This document shows, in pieces, positions 38,473-49,720 of a DNA stretch of 64,000 nucleotides. A model generated the notes under the pieces. The model was given only the letters and a program-made list of their open reading frames with translations. It was not told the origin of the DNA and made no database searches. The translations under genes and the position numbers were made by a program. This stretch comes from Endocalyx cinctus. Its lineage: Eukaryota > Ascomycota > Sordariomycetes > Amphisphaeriales > Apiosporaceae. The stretch covers positions 4,614,441 through 4,678,440 of the forward strand of contig BCKC01000001.1 of assembly GCA_001600455.1 (NCBI GenBank), read 5' to 3'. How positions within the stretch are numbered: position 1 is the stretch's first letter; each line of letters begins with the position of its first letter.

Positions 38473-39833
38473 ATGGCTTTTGAACGTGAGTAAAGCATTG
38501 ATTAATTCGCAACCCACCCTTCCACTAAATAATATATCGGTTCTCATCGCGTCGTATAATCATGGCCAAGAAAGCAAAACGGCATGGTAACATGAGCTCA
38601 TATTCATCCAGGACTCGTCCGATTTGTCCCTCGTGGAGACAGTGGTCTGGTGCTACTTGGACAACCCGTAGATGCGAGCGTCGACGTTGGCAAGGCCGTG
38701 CGCAATGGGGAAGAGGTAAAGATCAAGGTGTTCAGTGGCACCTCAGTGTTGGATCCTGGAACTGCGACGGATCGGGTCGAATCTGTGGATCGCATTCTCT
38801 CTCCCTTGGCTGCTTCCGAGGTTGGATCTATTCGATGCATTGGACTAAATGTGAGTTGATTTCAATATTTTCCCCATCCGCCGTTATGCATGGACATGAG
38901 AGACACGGGGAAAGATGGACAGAGAGTGGATGGGGAAAAAAAAAAGGAGAGGTGGAAAGAGATAGAGGAACGAGACACAGAGATATTCGGGTGCATACTG
39001 ATTTGTCACAGTATGCCAACCACGCCAAAGAGGCCAATATGCAGCTGCCAGATATTCCCATGATGTTCATGTAAGTTTTGAGGTCAATTCTCTCTTTTCT
39101 CTCTTTCTCTCTCTTTTAAGCGACTTCCCGAAAGAGAGATATTGCATCAAAAGGCATTGAACGAATTATTTACCCACGCCCCACAGGAAACCAGCTACAG
39201 CACTAGCTGATCCCTGGCCAGTGCCGACCGTCATCCCAAAGCATACGCTGGAAGATGACTGCGCCGATTACGAGTCTGAATTAGCCATCGTGATAGGCAA
39301 GGCATGCAAGAACGTGAGCGAGAACGATGCACTAAGCTATGTACTCGGTTATACAGCTGCAAATGATGTCTCAAGCAGGAAAGCGCAGCTAGCCCAGAGT
39401 CAAGCCTGCTTCTCCAAAGGTTTCGATGGCTCGTGTCCATTGGGACCAGCGTTGGTGTCGGCTTCGGTCATGCCTGACCCGAGCGCATTCGCCATTCGTG
39501 GCTTGAAAAATGGCGAGGTAATGCAGAGTTCAGGTTTGAGGTGAGTCATTTAAATTTGCGGAAAGAAAACGACATGAAAAAAAAAAAAGAAAAAAGACTA
39601 GGCAAGCTGACATTAACGGTACTAGTGACATGATATTTAACTGTGCGAAGATCGTAAGTTTCCTCTCACAGGGTACCACATTGCCTCCAGGTACCGTTAT
39701 TATCACTGGTACACCTGCAGGTGTCGGTTTTGGGAAGAAGCCACCAGCATACCTCCACGAAGGAGACGAATTCGTGGTCGAATTAACGCCTCACGTCGGA
39801 AGCCTGTATTCAGTTTTTGAAAACGAGAAATAG
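38473..39833 (+). CDS. Fumarylacetoacetate hydrolase (FAH) family enzyme, FAHD1-like
   Basis: Five exons (38473-38485, 38612-38850, 39012-39070, 39187-39540, 39626-39833) give 290 residues; phases match at every junction. Exon 1 is only 13 nt and, spliced to exon 2, gives [13 protein letters not shown], the usual start of fungal members. The core motifs are present: [19 protein letters not shown] with the metal ligands E133 and E135, D164 in AANDVSSR (same 31-residue spacing as in human FAHD1), [11 protein letters not shown], and [10 protein letters not shown]. Family members hydrolyse or decarboxylate acylpyruvates, fumarylpyruvate or oxaloacetate using Mg or Mn. The exact substrate cannot be read from sequence. 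There is no clear targeting signal. An apparent 18-nt GT-AG segment at 39652-39669 encodes VSFLSQ, which is conserved in the family, so it is coding. Confidence 0.93.
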
Positions 39834-40010
39834 GGGGTGTGGAAATGATGACATGGGCGGCACGGACCGTGGATGAAGCTTCGTGGTCAGTGTAGCTTTT
39901 CTACGGACGGCTGCGAAGCATGAGTATTGCTACCAGCCAACCGGATCTCATCCATAAAACTCCATCATACTATTCAATTTCTGACTGCAACATGCAACTC
40001 TGAGAAAGAC

Positions 40011-40012
<2 letters not shown>

Positions 40013-40044
<32 letters not shown>
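40013..40044. repeat. (TG)16 microsatellite
   Basis: Sixteen uninterrupted TG units about 180 bp after the FAH-family stop codon, probably within or near its 3' untranslated region. Confidence 0.9.
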
Positions 40045-40045
<1 letters not shown>

Positions 40046-42450
40046 ATCAGAGTGTTTCCATTGTGCTTTTTTATCTTACGACCTAGTAAGCTCCGACAAC
40101 GGCGTCAGTAGCTGATCGAATAAATTTCAATCAGTTTTCAAGCTGACGTACACTAATTTGAGACTTAACCATTAAGATCGAAAAGCGTCGATTGTTTGTT
40201 TATGTGCCGAGTCATTAATGTTTACCGTTACTTTCGATCAACAAGTCGGATCAACTGGCGCGGGATTTCATTTGAGTCCTGAGCAGCCCAACCTACTATA
40301 CGAGAGGGCGGCCCAGGGTCTCGATGATACCACGGATAGGTAAGGTCTCCTTCCGTATGCATGAGGCGACCATAATGCGAGGTAAACGAGGAGGGACAAA
40401 GTCACAGTCGCCTTCGTATCGTGACTCGGGGGTTATTTTGCCATAAAGGATCTGCTCCGTCGTTACCCCTAGTGGGCTGATGCATCCCCCACGGAGTAAC
40501 AAAACGGAAAGAATGGTGGTATAACGATGAAAAAAGCTGCAGCCAGGGTAGTACATCACATAAGAAGCTGCTTCCTATGGTTTTAAGAGGTTTCGGTTAT
40601 TAGTTCCTTTACAAGAACGTGGACGTCGTAGTGTTTAAAGGAGCTTTCTAGAAAATTCCAGTGCATAGCGATAAGACCAAGTGTGGCAAGGTACCCACGA
40701 TTCTGTAATAGGCCGGCCGCTATTAAGAGTGACGTTAGATTACTCGTGGGATAAAATTTGTCTGTGAGAGGGTGATTCCAAAATATTAAATGCAACGGCA
40801 CATCCTTACATCTGGTACATACATCTTTCTAGAAGCAGATCGAATATTTGAATAGCAGCAGACGTGGCGGCCGGGGTGTAACCTTGATCTTGGGATAAAG
40901 CACATACCTAGGCTGGAATCTGGGCATGGGGGGGGTTAACGTTGTTGATACGATACCACGTAGAGATGTTTAGATTTGTTGCTATATCTTATGAATCTCT
41001 ATTGAAGCAATCAACATGACTATAGATTATGTGTATGTTTGTTCACGTTTGTGTCTTGTGTAGGCTAACAGAGGAAAAAAAAAAGATCCGACGTAAATCT
41101 TCTTCTCGTTGATTGGAGTGTCGTTCATGGCGTTGAACCTGGTAGGTGTTTTGGAAGCATATCGATTTTATGATGTATGTTGACGCGGAACGCGACTTGC
41201 CACGCAACAGGGTATTGGTTGAAAGTACGAGGGATTACTTAATGTCCGTTTCCAGTGCCTACGATTGGTAAGTCAAACAAGATACGTATTTCCCGGAACT
41301 TCCCAGCCGTGAGACCAGATGAGCACCGAGGCCCACTTCAAGACAGACCTCGCCTGCTCGCCTAAAGTAATGAGCTGTCAAACCTTTGATGGCACATTAA
41401 TTACCTGGTAGGTAGTAATGGATCCACAAGAACCGACGTTACCTAGGTATATGATACATAATAAGACAATTAGATGCAACGGAGATTTACTCGCTGGTAT
41501 ATCGGTAGCCTTTCGGATCGGAGCACCATATTATGAAATCTTCCCAGAGTTCGATCTGCCGAATCAGATGGAACTCACCAGTCAGTGATAAGATGCGGCA
41601 CAATAAGTCCTGTAATACATCATTCCAGCCAAGTTAAGATGGAAGGAAGGGATGTTAAGACCAATCAACGTTATGGTTTTTGGATACATGAGATAATCCA
41701 GTGAAATATGAATGAGTGGGTCGGCAACCGTCCTTTAACAGCTTACACGACATGAGAGCCAAGAATTACGGTTCATTAATCGCAAGGCCATAGAGGGCGA
41801 CCGTCTGTCACCTCCCTCGAAGACTTTTTGGTTATGCCAGAAACTTGAATTCCGAAGCAATTGAGCAGGTTTTGTAGCCTTTTTTTTTCGCGATCGTCGA
41901 CCGTTGATCGACAATGAATAACCGACAGAGTGTTTACACGTTTCAAAAGAAATAAACATGATTGACGATCCCTGTGATTTCCACGCGGCTAACATGGAAA
42001 AAGAATTATGCTATGCAGAAACGATCAACGTAAGATGACTTACATAAAGAAAAAGCCTGGCAAGCCTGGCTTGACGTTACCGTACGTTAGGTCACAAAAA
42101 CGTGGGGTCCGAGATAGACGAAGGAAGATCTACCTATATCTGGATAATGCGCGCGTGTAAAATGTATGTGCCAGGAAATATTACGGTTGTGTTGGAATAA
42201 GTGACCAATAGTAATCCAAATTGAATTTTTTACCGGTGAGAACATACGTAAATCGTAATAATCATAATCAAGATGGTCGTCTACTCTGTTTTACTGTTCA
42301 TTTCAGTTTTTGGTAACAGGAAGAAGCTAACCCTGAAAGACGTGACCGCCCTGCCGCCCTGCTCAAAGAAAAGCTTATCTACTTTCGGTTGAAGTATTTT
42401 AGTAGTGGACTTACTGTGCAAATAGGTATTTACGCAGTACATTAGGTGAT

Positions 42451-42482
42451 TAGGTAGGTACTTACCTAAGTAAGTACCTAGC
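42451..42482. repeat. TAGGTA cluster forming a perfect 11-bp inverted repeat
   Basis: TAGGTACTTAC (42455-42465) and GTAAGTACCTA (42470-42480) are exact reverse complements separated by CTAA. The element belongs to the dispersed TACCTAGGTA-like motif group. Confidence 0.75.
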
Positions 42483-43466
42483 TTATCTTTTACTTGTAAG
42501 CTGGGGGATAAGATTAGTGTATACTAATACCCGTGGACATACACAGTAGTGGACATAGTACGCTAGATTAAGAACCTCGGTAACCCCCATGCCGCTGTTT
42601 GCCGTTGGTATCAGTTTACCTATGACGTTATTACCAAGAAATCTCCGATAAACGTATAACACGTAATGTAATATATCATCGTCACTATACATATGCGCTT
42701 TAGCACTTTCTGTACATCTTCAATCTTAGATACGTACTTAATACCTAGTGTATAGAGTATTCCGTTATATTCAATTATCCCCAACATTTCCAACCATTAC
42801 TTATTATTATTACCATTCAGGAACAACAACATTCGCTCATGATCAATCTTCACCGCCCTCAATTTCGCCAAGATATCATCTTTCGTACATACTTTTATCC
42901 TCACTTCATCTGATTGGAGGTAGCAAGATACTGAACCCCCTTCGGCGCTAATACCTCACAGGTTGCTATTTCATATTATTTCGCCTCGTGTTGATGTGAC
43001 GAAGACGCATTACCAACCGATCTTGGAAAGTGATCAAGACAATCCTGAAATTGTCTACTTCTTGATTTATCGTTTAGTTGAGGTAGTTCGATCCCGTGGA
43101 TGCTTACCGCGCCAAAGGATGCTCAACCCAGATAAGTTTCGTCGTTTCGTTCGAACAAGTCAGATATCCCGCTTCCGAGAGAACGGTGATGAAACGTAAT
43201 GGTCGGATGCAGTCGGAGCGTGGGATGGTAAGTTGGGTAGATTCGCTTAGATAGGATGATAACGAACGGGTCGGGCTACTTGCTATTTCACTCTCCCGAC
43301 CTGTATCGAGGTCGCATTACAGTGGCTAATAGTGAGTAAAAGGACGGTCGACATACTACGTAGCTTACTATTCGACCTCTGATTTTCTTTCTTTATAAAT
43401 AAGTAAGCATAGTACTTGTGGTTTTCCCGCTCCTATACTCGTCATCAATGGACATAAGGGAATAAC

Positions 43467-43491
43467 GGGAGGGGAGGGGAGGGGAGGGAGG
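43467..43491 (+). repeat. G-run cluster, possible G-quadruplex
   Basis: Five runs of three or four G separated by single A (GGGA, then GGGGA three times, then GGGA). Single-base loops favour G-quadruplex formation; no function is implied by the sequence. Confidence 0.7.
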
Positions 43492-43715
43492 CACGGGACG
43501 AGGCTTTCGACTGCAATGGGTTCCACTTTAGCGACGGGACACCCAGGATCTTAGTCATGTCCACCTATTTCGCCTATCTAACGTACCACTCTATCAAAAA
43601 CAAACAAAATAAAAATAAAATAATACCCAGGACATTAAAGGGACCTAGGGGCCAAACCCTTGGATCCACTATTTATACGACGATCACCTCCAAGGGAACC
43701 ATCTTATCCCTCGGA

Positions 43716-43732
43716 TACCTAGGTTAGGTAGG
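43716..43732. repeat. TACCTAGG/TTAGGTAGG motif pair
   Basis: TACCTAGG followed directly by TTAGGTAGG, two opposed copies of the dispersed motif. Confidence 0.6.
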
Positions 43733-43779
43733 AAGATCCGCAACGAGTTTCATACCATGCAAAAATCACCTTCGGTGTC

Positions 43780-43800
43780 TTTTTTTTTTTTTTTTTTTTT
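43780..43800. repeat. T21 homopolymer
   Basis: Run of 21 T followed by CCC in the gene desert. Confidence 0.9.
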
Positions 43801-44119
43801 CCCTTTTGTGTCCTGTTCGTCACTCGAAGAAAAAGCAAAAAAAAAAAAGGAAAAAAAAAGGGGGAAGGCAGGAAAACAAATTGGCGGACCGGAAAACATA
43901 TCGAGTCAAAAGTCATGATTCACAGAAGGGATCCCTTCCGTAAATAGAGGGGGAATAAAATAGAATAACCTTCGCCAAAGTATTCCGTGTCAAAGTAAGG
44001 TTACACAAATGACTGGGTTTTTGTGTAAATTCTATATGGGTATTATATCTCAACAGCCAATGCCGATGCAGGCATGGTCAAGCCACTTTTGGACAAAATA
44101 TAATCTCGCGGCGTATATT

Positions 44120-44140
44120 AAAAAAAAAAAAAAAAAAAAA
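44120..44140. repeat. A21 homopolymer
   Basis: Run of 21 A, 320 bp after the T21 tract. Confidence 0.9.
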
Positions 44141-44606
44141 GGTGAAGACGATACGAATACGATGCAAAGTCGGGAAGCCGGCAAAGCCTTGCGATTACCA
44201 TTCAAACCCGCAAGAATGATTCCGTTAGGGATGCGCTCCCCCCAAAAGTCCAAAAACCAGGGTGCTTTCGGGTTAACCCACGTGCTCGTCTGCGAACTCT
44301 CCTGGCTTCTTGGGTCAGGTCCCTTTTCTCCCCTCTCTTTCCCTCCCTCTTACTTTATCCCCTCTATTTTACTTGCCAGAGTCCCGAAATTTGTCCGTTT
44401 CGGTACTACCGTGTCATTCTGACGCTTGACGCCTGTCTATATCGGGAACCTGTCCTGATATCATCATAGTTGGGGGTACCATTACCTAGCACGGCATACA
44501 CGGTGATTATCATCAGCTGATGTCAGTTATGTACATCCAACGTATCTTCTTTATTATTATTATTATCGTTATTATTGATTATCTGTATGTATGTCTCTTC
44601 GATAAG

Positions 44607-44636
44607 AAGTCGGGCGTAGGTGCAACCCGACTTTTT
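44607..44636 (+). terminator. Hairpin followed by T run (possible Pol III-type end or chance)
   Basis: AAGTCGGG (44607-44614) pairs perfectly with CCCGACTT (44626-44633) across an 11-nt loop, and the 3' arm runs into TTTTT. No tRNA-like A or B box was found upstream, so an RNA gene cannot be claimed. Confidence 0.25.
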
Positions 44637-46760
44637 ATCTGCTGTGTAGCCGTCTAGATGGGGCTCTGTGACTCAGGAACAACCAGTCCTTAATAGATCA
44701 TGTTGCTTACTGCCAACACATATGCAGTCAGGTAAATCACTTAACTAATCAAGGTCTACATATCTAATCTGCCTCTTTTCTTTTCCCTCCTTGATTTTTT
44801 TCGCCTTGCCGTCCGCCTTAATTCTCTGCAACGTGTGACAGGATAGCCTACTAGTAATTTCAGTATTGGCATGAGAAAATAAAAAGTTTTCCCTGTTCGG
44901 TTTATATTGCAATTACCTTACACGAAGTCTATTAAGTGTTGGATAGTAGTAATGATAATATTACGAAGATAGGAGGGGGGTGTTAATATTAGGGCTTGTT
45001 TCTTTTTTCTTTTCTTTTTTTCTTTTCTTTTTGAAATTCACCTAATGTATTCTTCTCCGATACTGCTTGGCATGTGGTTCCGTAAAATCCGATACTGCTA
45101 ATAATGGCGTCCCGTCCAAGCGTTACACTAGAAGGATATAACACTTTCTACGACTTCGCAGAAGTCTTGGTAACTAACGCCCAAGCTAAGATGTCCCCCT
45201 TTTCTATGCGATTATTTGACGCCCGAGTTATAATATAAGATATGAGATGTATCATACTTAAGAGAGAAAACAAATGAAATCGCTTTGACTCACCAATAAG
45301 CTACGTGAATAGGCACACACCCTACGGGGGAAATTGATAAAATAAAATAAAAACGCGTCTTTCACGAAATATACATTTTCAGGTAGTATGTAGTGTAGTA
45401 TGTATCATGCACGAAGTGGCTACTGAATTCAGCCTCACGTGTGGTTTATTTACTGGTATATGGATACATATATATAGATATATATACATGCGAGAGTAAA
45501 ATATTGAAATCGCCATTCTGACGGCATATTATGGTACATATATAATCAAAAGAATGCACATCCCTAAGTAGACACCCATAAGATGCTCGGTCCTTTTGGC
45601 TCTATTCCGAGCTCCGTAAAGAGGTGCCCCGTTTACACGCAACACAAAGCAGCATTAACGCAGTGTGGTGTAAGTACTTCGTACAGTTGACTTTTTTCTT
45701 CATATTATTATTTTGTCTTACACTACGCTATCTCCTCGATCGCCTGGAATATGTGTAGTGTATACAAGTATATATGTACTATGTATGTATATCAGTAATG
45801 TTACATCTCATCTAACCATTCTAGGAAAGCAGTCTAATCTTTTTTCGGCTTTCGTTAGGGTTAATTGACATTTGTATATGTAAATCAACCTGTCAAAAGG
45901 TTTTTAGCCCTTTACTGCAGAGTTGGAACAATGTTTAAACTTGGAACAGAGCCGTTGTTAGTGTCAAAGAAGATAAAGAATTGAATAAGATACACTAATA
46001 CACTACATCAGATTTACTTGGAGATAAGTTGATGGGTATTCGAATCGGTCCCTGTCAATAAGCTATGCGATTTCGATAAGTTCCAGTTAAACAATGCCTG
46101 TAAATAACATTAATACATTAATCTTCCTCTCATATAACCTAATTAACTTTTGTAGGGTTGCTTCAAAAAGGGGGAGGTGAAAAAAAAAAGGGCCCCACGA
46201 TTGGATTTTTTTTTTTTCTCATTTGTGCATTCATCATAGGCTCATAACAAAAAATTCCCATCCTCATTCCTCAAAAGGATCTCCCAAACTTTCAAGGGAC
46301 CTCGTGACCCCATCATGCCACCACACCGCTGCATTACTCAATTGGTCCCAGTAACATCACCAAAGTACCCTAGACGGCATACGTACCAACGTTCCGATTA
46401 TCAACGTGCACATACACCCCCCCCCCCTGCCCATCTATACACAGTACCCAGGCGTGTACTTATTCCTTATTTATTTTTATTATTCTTCTTTTTTATTCTT
46501 TTTCTCTTCTCCCGCAGTCCCGGTAGAGATTGGATTGGGCTGTATATGCACGTTCCACCTCATGCTCATCAATGTCAATCATCATTAATGTACTCTGTAG
46601 GTAATTTTTTATTATTATTTTTTTTTGTCTTCCCTCTCTTTGGCTTTCTTACCCCTGGTCATGATCTGTTGGCGATCCGCCTCGTCTTGTCTTACCAGTG
46701 TCAAGGTTTGACTAGACCTCGCCTTTACCTTTTTCTTTTTTTTTCCTAGCCCAGGGTAGA

Positions 46761-46766
46761 TATAAA
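46761..46766 (+). promoter_or_regulatory. TATA box upstream of the cysteine-rich small ORF
   Basis: TATAAA within GATATAAAGTAG lies 369 bp before the ATG at 47130. The intervening sequence is rich in C and A, with CACACA and CATACA runs typical of fungal leaders. The transcription start is not known. Confidence 0.4.
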
Positions 46767-47129
46767 GTAGCTCTTATCCCACGTCAATCCACACTCACTC
46801 GCGCACACTCGTAGGTATCATCACCACATCCCTCATAAAACTTCTCAATTTATTATATAAAGGATAGTCTCCTCCCACCTATTCATAAATTATTACTAGA
46901 TATATTCATGTCACCGCTTTCACATACACATACGCATATATCTTAACGTTCATACACACACAAACCCCTCGTACATACTATACGTATAATACTTTCTCAT
47001 AGCAACACACGCAAAGATCGTTTGGTGTACTCGGACCGTACCCAGACAAGTATTCGTCACCATCTCAACACCTCAACACATCCAATTGACCTCCACGTGT
47101 TATCGACAGTCCTACCACTACTCTTCACC

Positions 47130-47252
47130 ATGGCCGCTAAAGAGCCCCAGCCTCTCGTCAACCACTGCTGCGCTTTCTGCTGCAAGGCGGTAGACTTTGG
47201 TACTCATGATTACTGCGGTTCCAACTTCGCCTGCCACCGATGCCCAAATTAA
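47130..47252 (+). CDS. Candidate 40-residue cysteine-rich protein
   Basis: A short ORF with a strong start context (CACCATGGCC) that sits behind a TATA box and a CA-rich leader. The frame is open upstream to 47022, but the ATG at 47130 has the better context. The 40 residues contain seven cysteines (13, 14, 17, 18, 29, 35, 38) and three histidines, arranged CCxxCC, then a lone Cys, then CxxC. There is no signal peptide or membrane segment. The spacing could bind zinc or copper, or the product could be a small metallothionein-like protein, but it does not match a family I know. It could also be one exon of a longer gene, or chance. The surrounding 7 kb on each side has no gene. Confidence 0.4.
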   Translation: MAAKEPQPLVNHCCAFCCKAVDFGTHDYCGSNFACHRCPN

Positions 47253-49072
47253 AGGGAAAATACATAACAAATTGCATCGTGTTATTTGATCTCTACCCGC
47301 AAGTCACATTCGCAGGTTAGCTGTATCACCGGGCAAAGAATTGTCGCTGCCGAAGCTAGAGAAATGTCGTGCCTCGTTCTCACAGCACCTTATCATTTCA
47401 GATCCAGGATGACGGTTATATGCCATCGTTTGTTTTATCATTTCACAAGTGCATCCTACAACACGACCACACAAGAAAGAGAAAAGAAAGAAAAGAAACC
47501 CAGCAGCCGACACGGGAGAAAAGGAGATAAAAGACCGAAAGAGAAACCCATCATTCATCACGACCCGCTTTCTTCACCTTCCCCTCAGCTCTCTTACCCG
47601 ACCCCTTGACCTTAGGTCTCTGGCCGGTGATTACCGGACGTCCCACTTTCTTCAATATGACACGCACGCACATACATATACTACATACACCCTTCGAGCT
47701 ACTACTTCTGTTGCCCCCCCGCATGCAAGGCTGACGAGATAATTACTGGGGGTGTTCGTGGTGTTCGGCGATGGTTGATTTATTCCCTTGCCCACGGCTC
47801 AAAAAGAAAAAGGATAAAAAAAAAAAAAGATTCCCAAGCCTATTTTGGTATCTCGACCTAAGGTGTCCTGCATGCTGCTGCACTGCAACATGCCAGGGGG
47901 AATCAAATTTCACACAAACGCTGTACGCGCCCAACATAAAAACGAAAAGAAAAGAAAAAAAAGAAAAAAAAGCTTCCCCCGTCAGTAACCAATAGATTTA
48001 CGCACCTCGTTCTCGAGTTAAAACCCTCTTCGCCTCGTCTCTGTATTAGCGCATTCATTTTTTTTTCTCGCATAGCTACCTGGTCATGCATCTTTTTTTT
48101 TTCCCTCTATTCTCATTTTTGCATCCCCACATTTCTTTCTACCCAATTTATGACGAGAAGTATGAAATCCAACCGGAGTTTTTTTTTTCTACCAATTTTC
48201 TCCCCTTTCTCTTACGAGATTGTATCTATCACCGTGGGTTAACTGATCAGCACAAGGATTTTGTTTCTTTACTCTGTCATTTATTGGCTTTTTTCTTTCT
48301 CTCTTTCTTTCTCTATCAAAGTAGGGCTGTTTGCCTGCAAGGAGTAAAGGTACGGAATTCAGGGTTAAGGAATATTTTTCATCTTATAAATTTGGCACGG
48401 ATCTTATGGCGCACCAGGGTTGGATGAATGACTGAAATGGGTTTTATTTTTCTATTTTGCTAATTATCGCATCGACATGTTCGCTTTTTCCAATATACCC
48501 CTCCAGATACCACCAGCCCCACTTTCGCTCAATAGAAAAGTTATTTCGCTTTACCTTGTTATTATGACATGCCACTATGAAGCTTTAGATATGATCGTGC
48601 TTTGGGATATATCGTGTTTATCTACCATTAGTCTAAAGAATTTAACCCTCGACCGAAACGCAGCCTGAGACGTTTTAATGACACACAACTCCAAACTATC
48701 CACATCCCATTTCCAGGTTCTGAATAATAGTTTATTATGATATATAACGGCAAAGATGGTTCAACAGTAAAGATACGGAAAGATCGGCACGTGGGCATAA
48801 GCTTTTTTTATTTTCGATTCGGAAAGGGGGGATGGGCTGATGATGACGGGGCCTTGCATTTGAACGATCGAACTGAAGGTAATGGCAATGTAGCCGCAGT
48901 TAGTTTCATGTACTTGAACATATTTAATGCATCATACGAGCAGAACGCAACAATTTAGAAGCTGTATAACGTAATAAGCCACGCCGAAGGATTTATCGTG
49001 ACGTTTAAACTTAGAGATGAGTATAAATGAATCTGAAGTTTAATCTCCATATTTCCTGGGCGTACATGATGA

Positions 49073-49088
49073 ATACCCCCGGGGGTAT
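49073..49088. repeat. Perfect 16-bp palindrome ATACCCCCGGGGGTAT
   Basis: Both halves are exact reverse complements with no spacer. A symmetric site of this length could be bound by a dimeric regulator, but no nearby gene supports this. Confidence 0.7.
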
Positions 49089-49698
49089 CTTACCATCGAG
49101 CTGTGACTGATCGACATCTAGCCCGCTGTCTTGAAGCCTCGAAGGGGTAGAAAACGCCACCTTCTCGCTTCGCCGGCAGCCGCCGGAAGTATTGTGGGTG
49201 CTTTTTAATAATTTTTCTCTTGTCCTTACACGATAAATAAACAGATCTTACACACATGATGTGCGGACGGACGCACGCACGGCTCCTATGACGACCCGAG
49301 CAATGACCATGCTAGGATCGGGTCGGGGCCTACTTGTGCTGCTTTTTTATGGCTTACTCATTCATATATACGATTGTTTTTTTTTTTAATGTATATGGGA
49401 ACGTCTTGTCTCTTATCCCATCCCCTAATTCCACTTCGGCCGCCGAGAAAGGCCCCTTCGGTACTCGGCCTCCACTCTGACGCTACCCCCTTTCCTACGT
49501 AAGGACGGATGGAGAAAGATGGGGTCCAAGGAGAAGGATTGATATGGCCCCATTATTAAAGCAGCGGAGATCCGGCCTTACCCCCCGTATCGAAGCTCCG
49601 TTCTACATTCAGTAGTTATAGGATAAAAAAGACGATGGAAAGCAGTTATTATAGGTTGTAACGTTATGTGACGATTACAAAGATGAAGATAAAGGAAC

Positions 49699-49720
49699 AA
49701 AAAAAAAAAAAAAAAAAAAC
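49699..49720. repeat. A22 homopolymer
   Basis: Run of 22 A in the gene desert. Confidence 0.9.

Larger units (their letters stand above)
39834..47129. other. Left part of a 15 kb gene desert
   Basis: No frame on either strand looks like a gene, and none carries a recognisable domain. Features seen are a (TG)16 tract (40013-40044), TACCTAGG motifs (40905, 41439, 42451-42482, 43716), a G-run cluster (43467-43491), T21 (43780-43800), A21 (44120-44140) and a hairpin followed by T residues (44607-44636). The last 400 bp look like the promoter and leader of the small ORF at 47130. Confidence 0.6.

Noticed and set aside
39652..39669. 18-nt GTAAGT...CAG segment in the FAH gene that looks like a tiny intron
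   Set aside because: It is far too short for spliceosomal removal, and its translation VSFLSQ fits the conserved family sequence before GTTLPPG.
43060..43130. GTTCGATCCC resembling a tRNA B box
   Set aside because: There is no matching A box or cloverleaf around it; no tRNA could be folded by eye.
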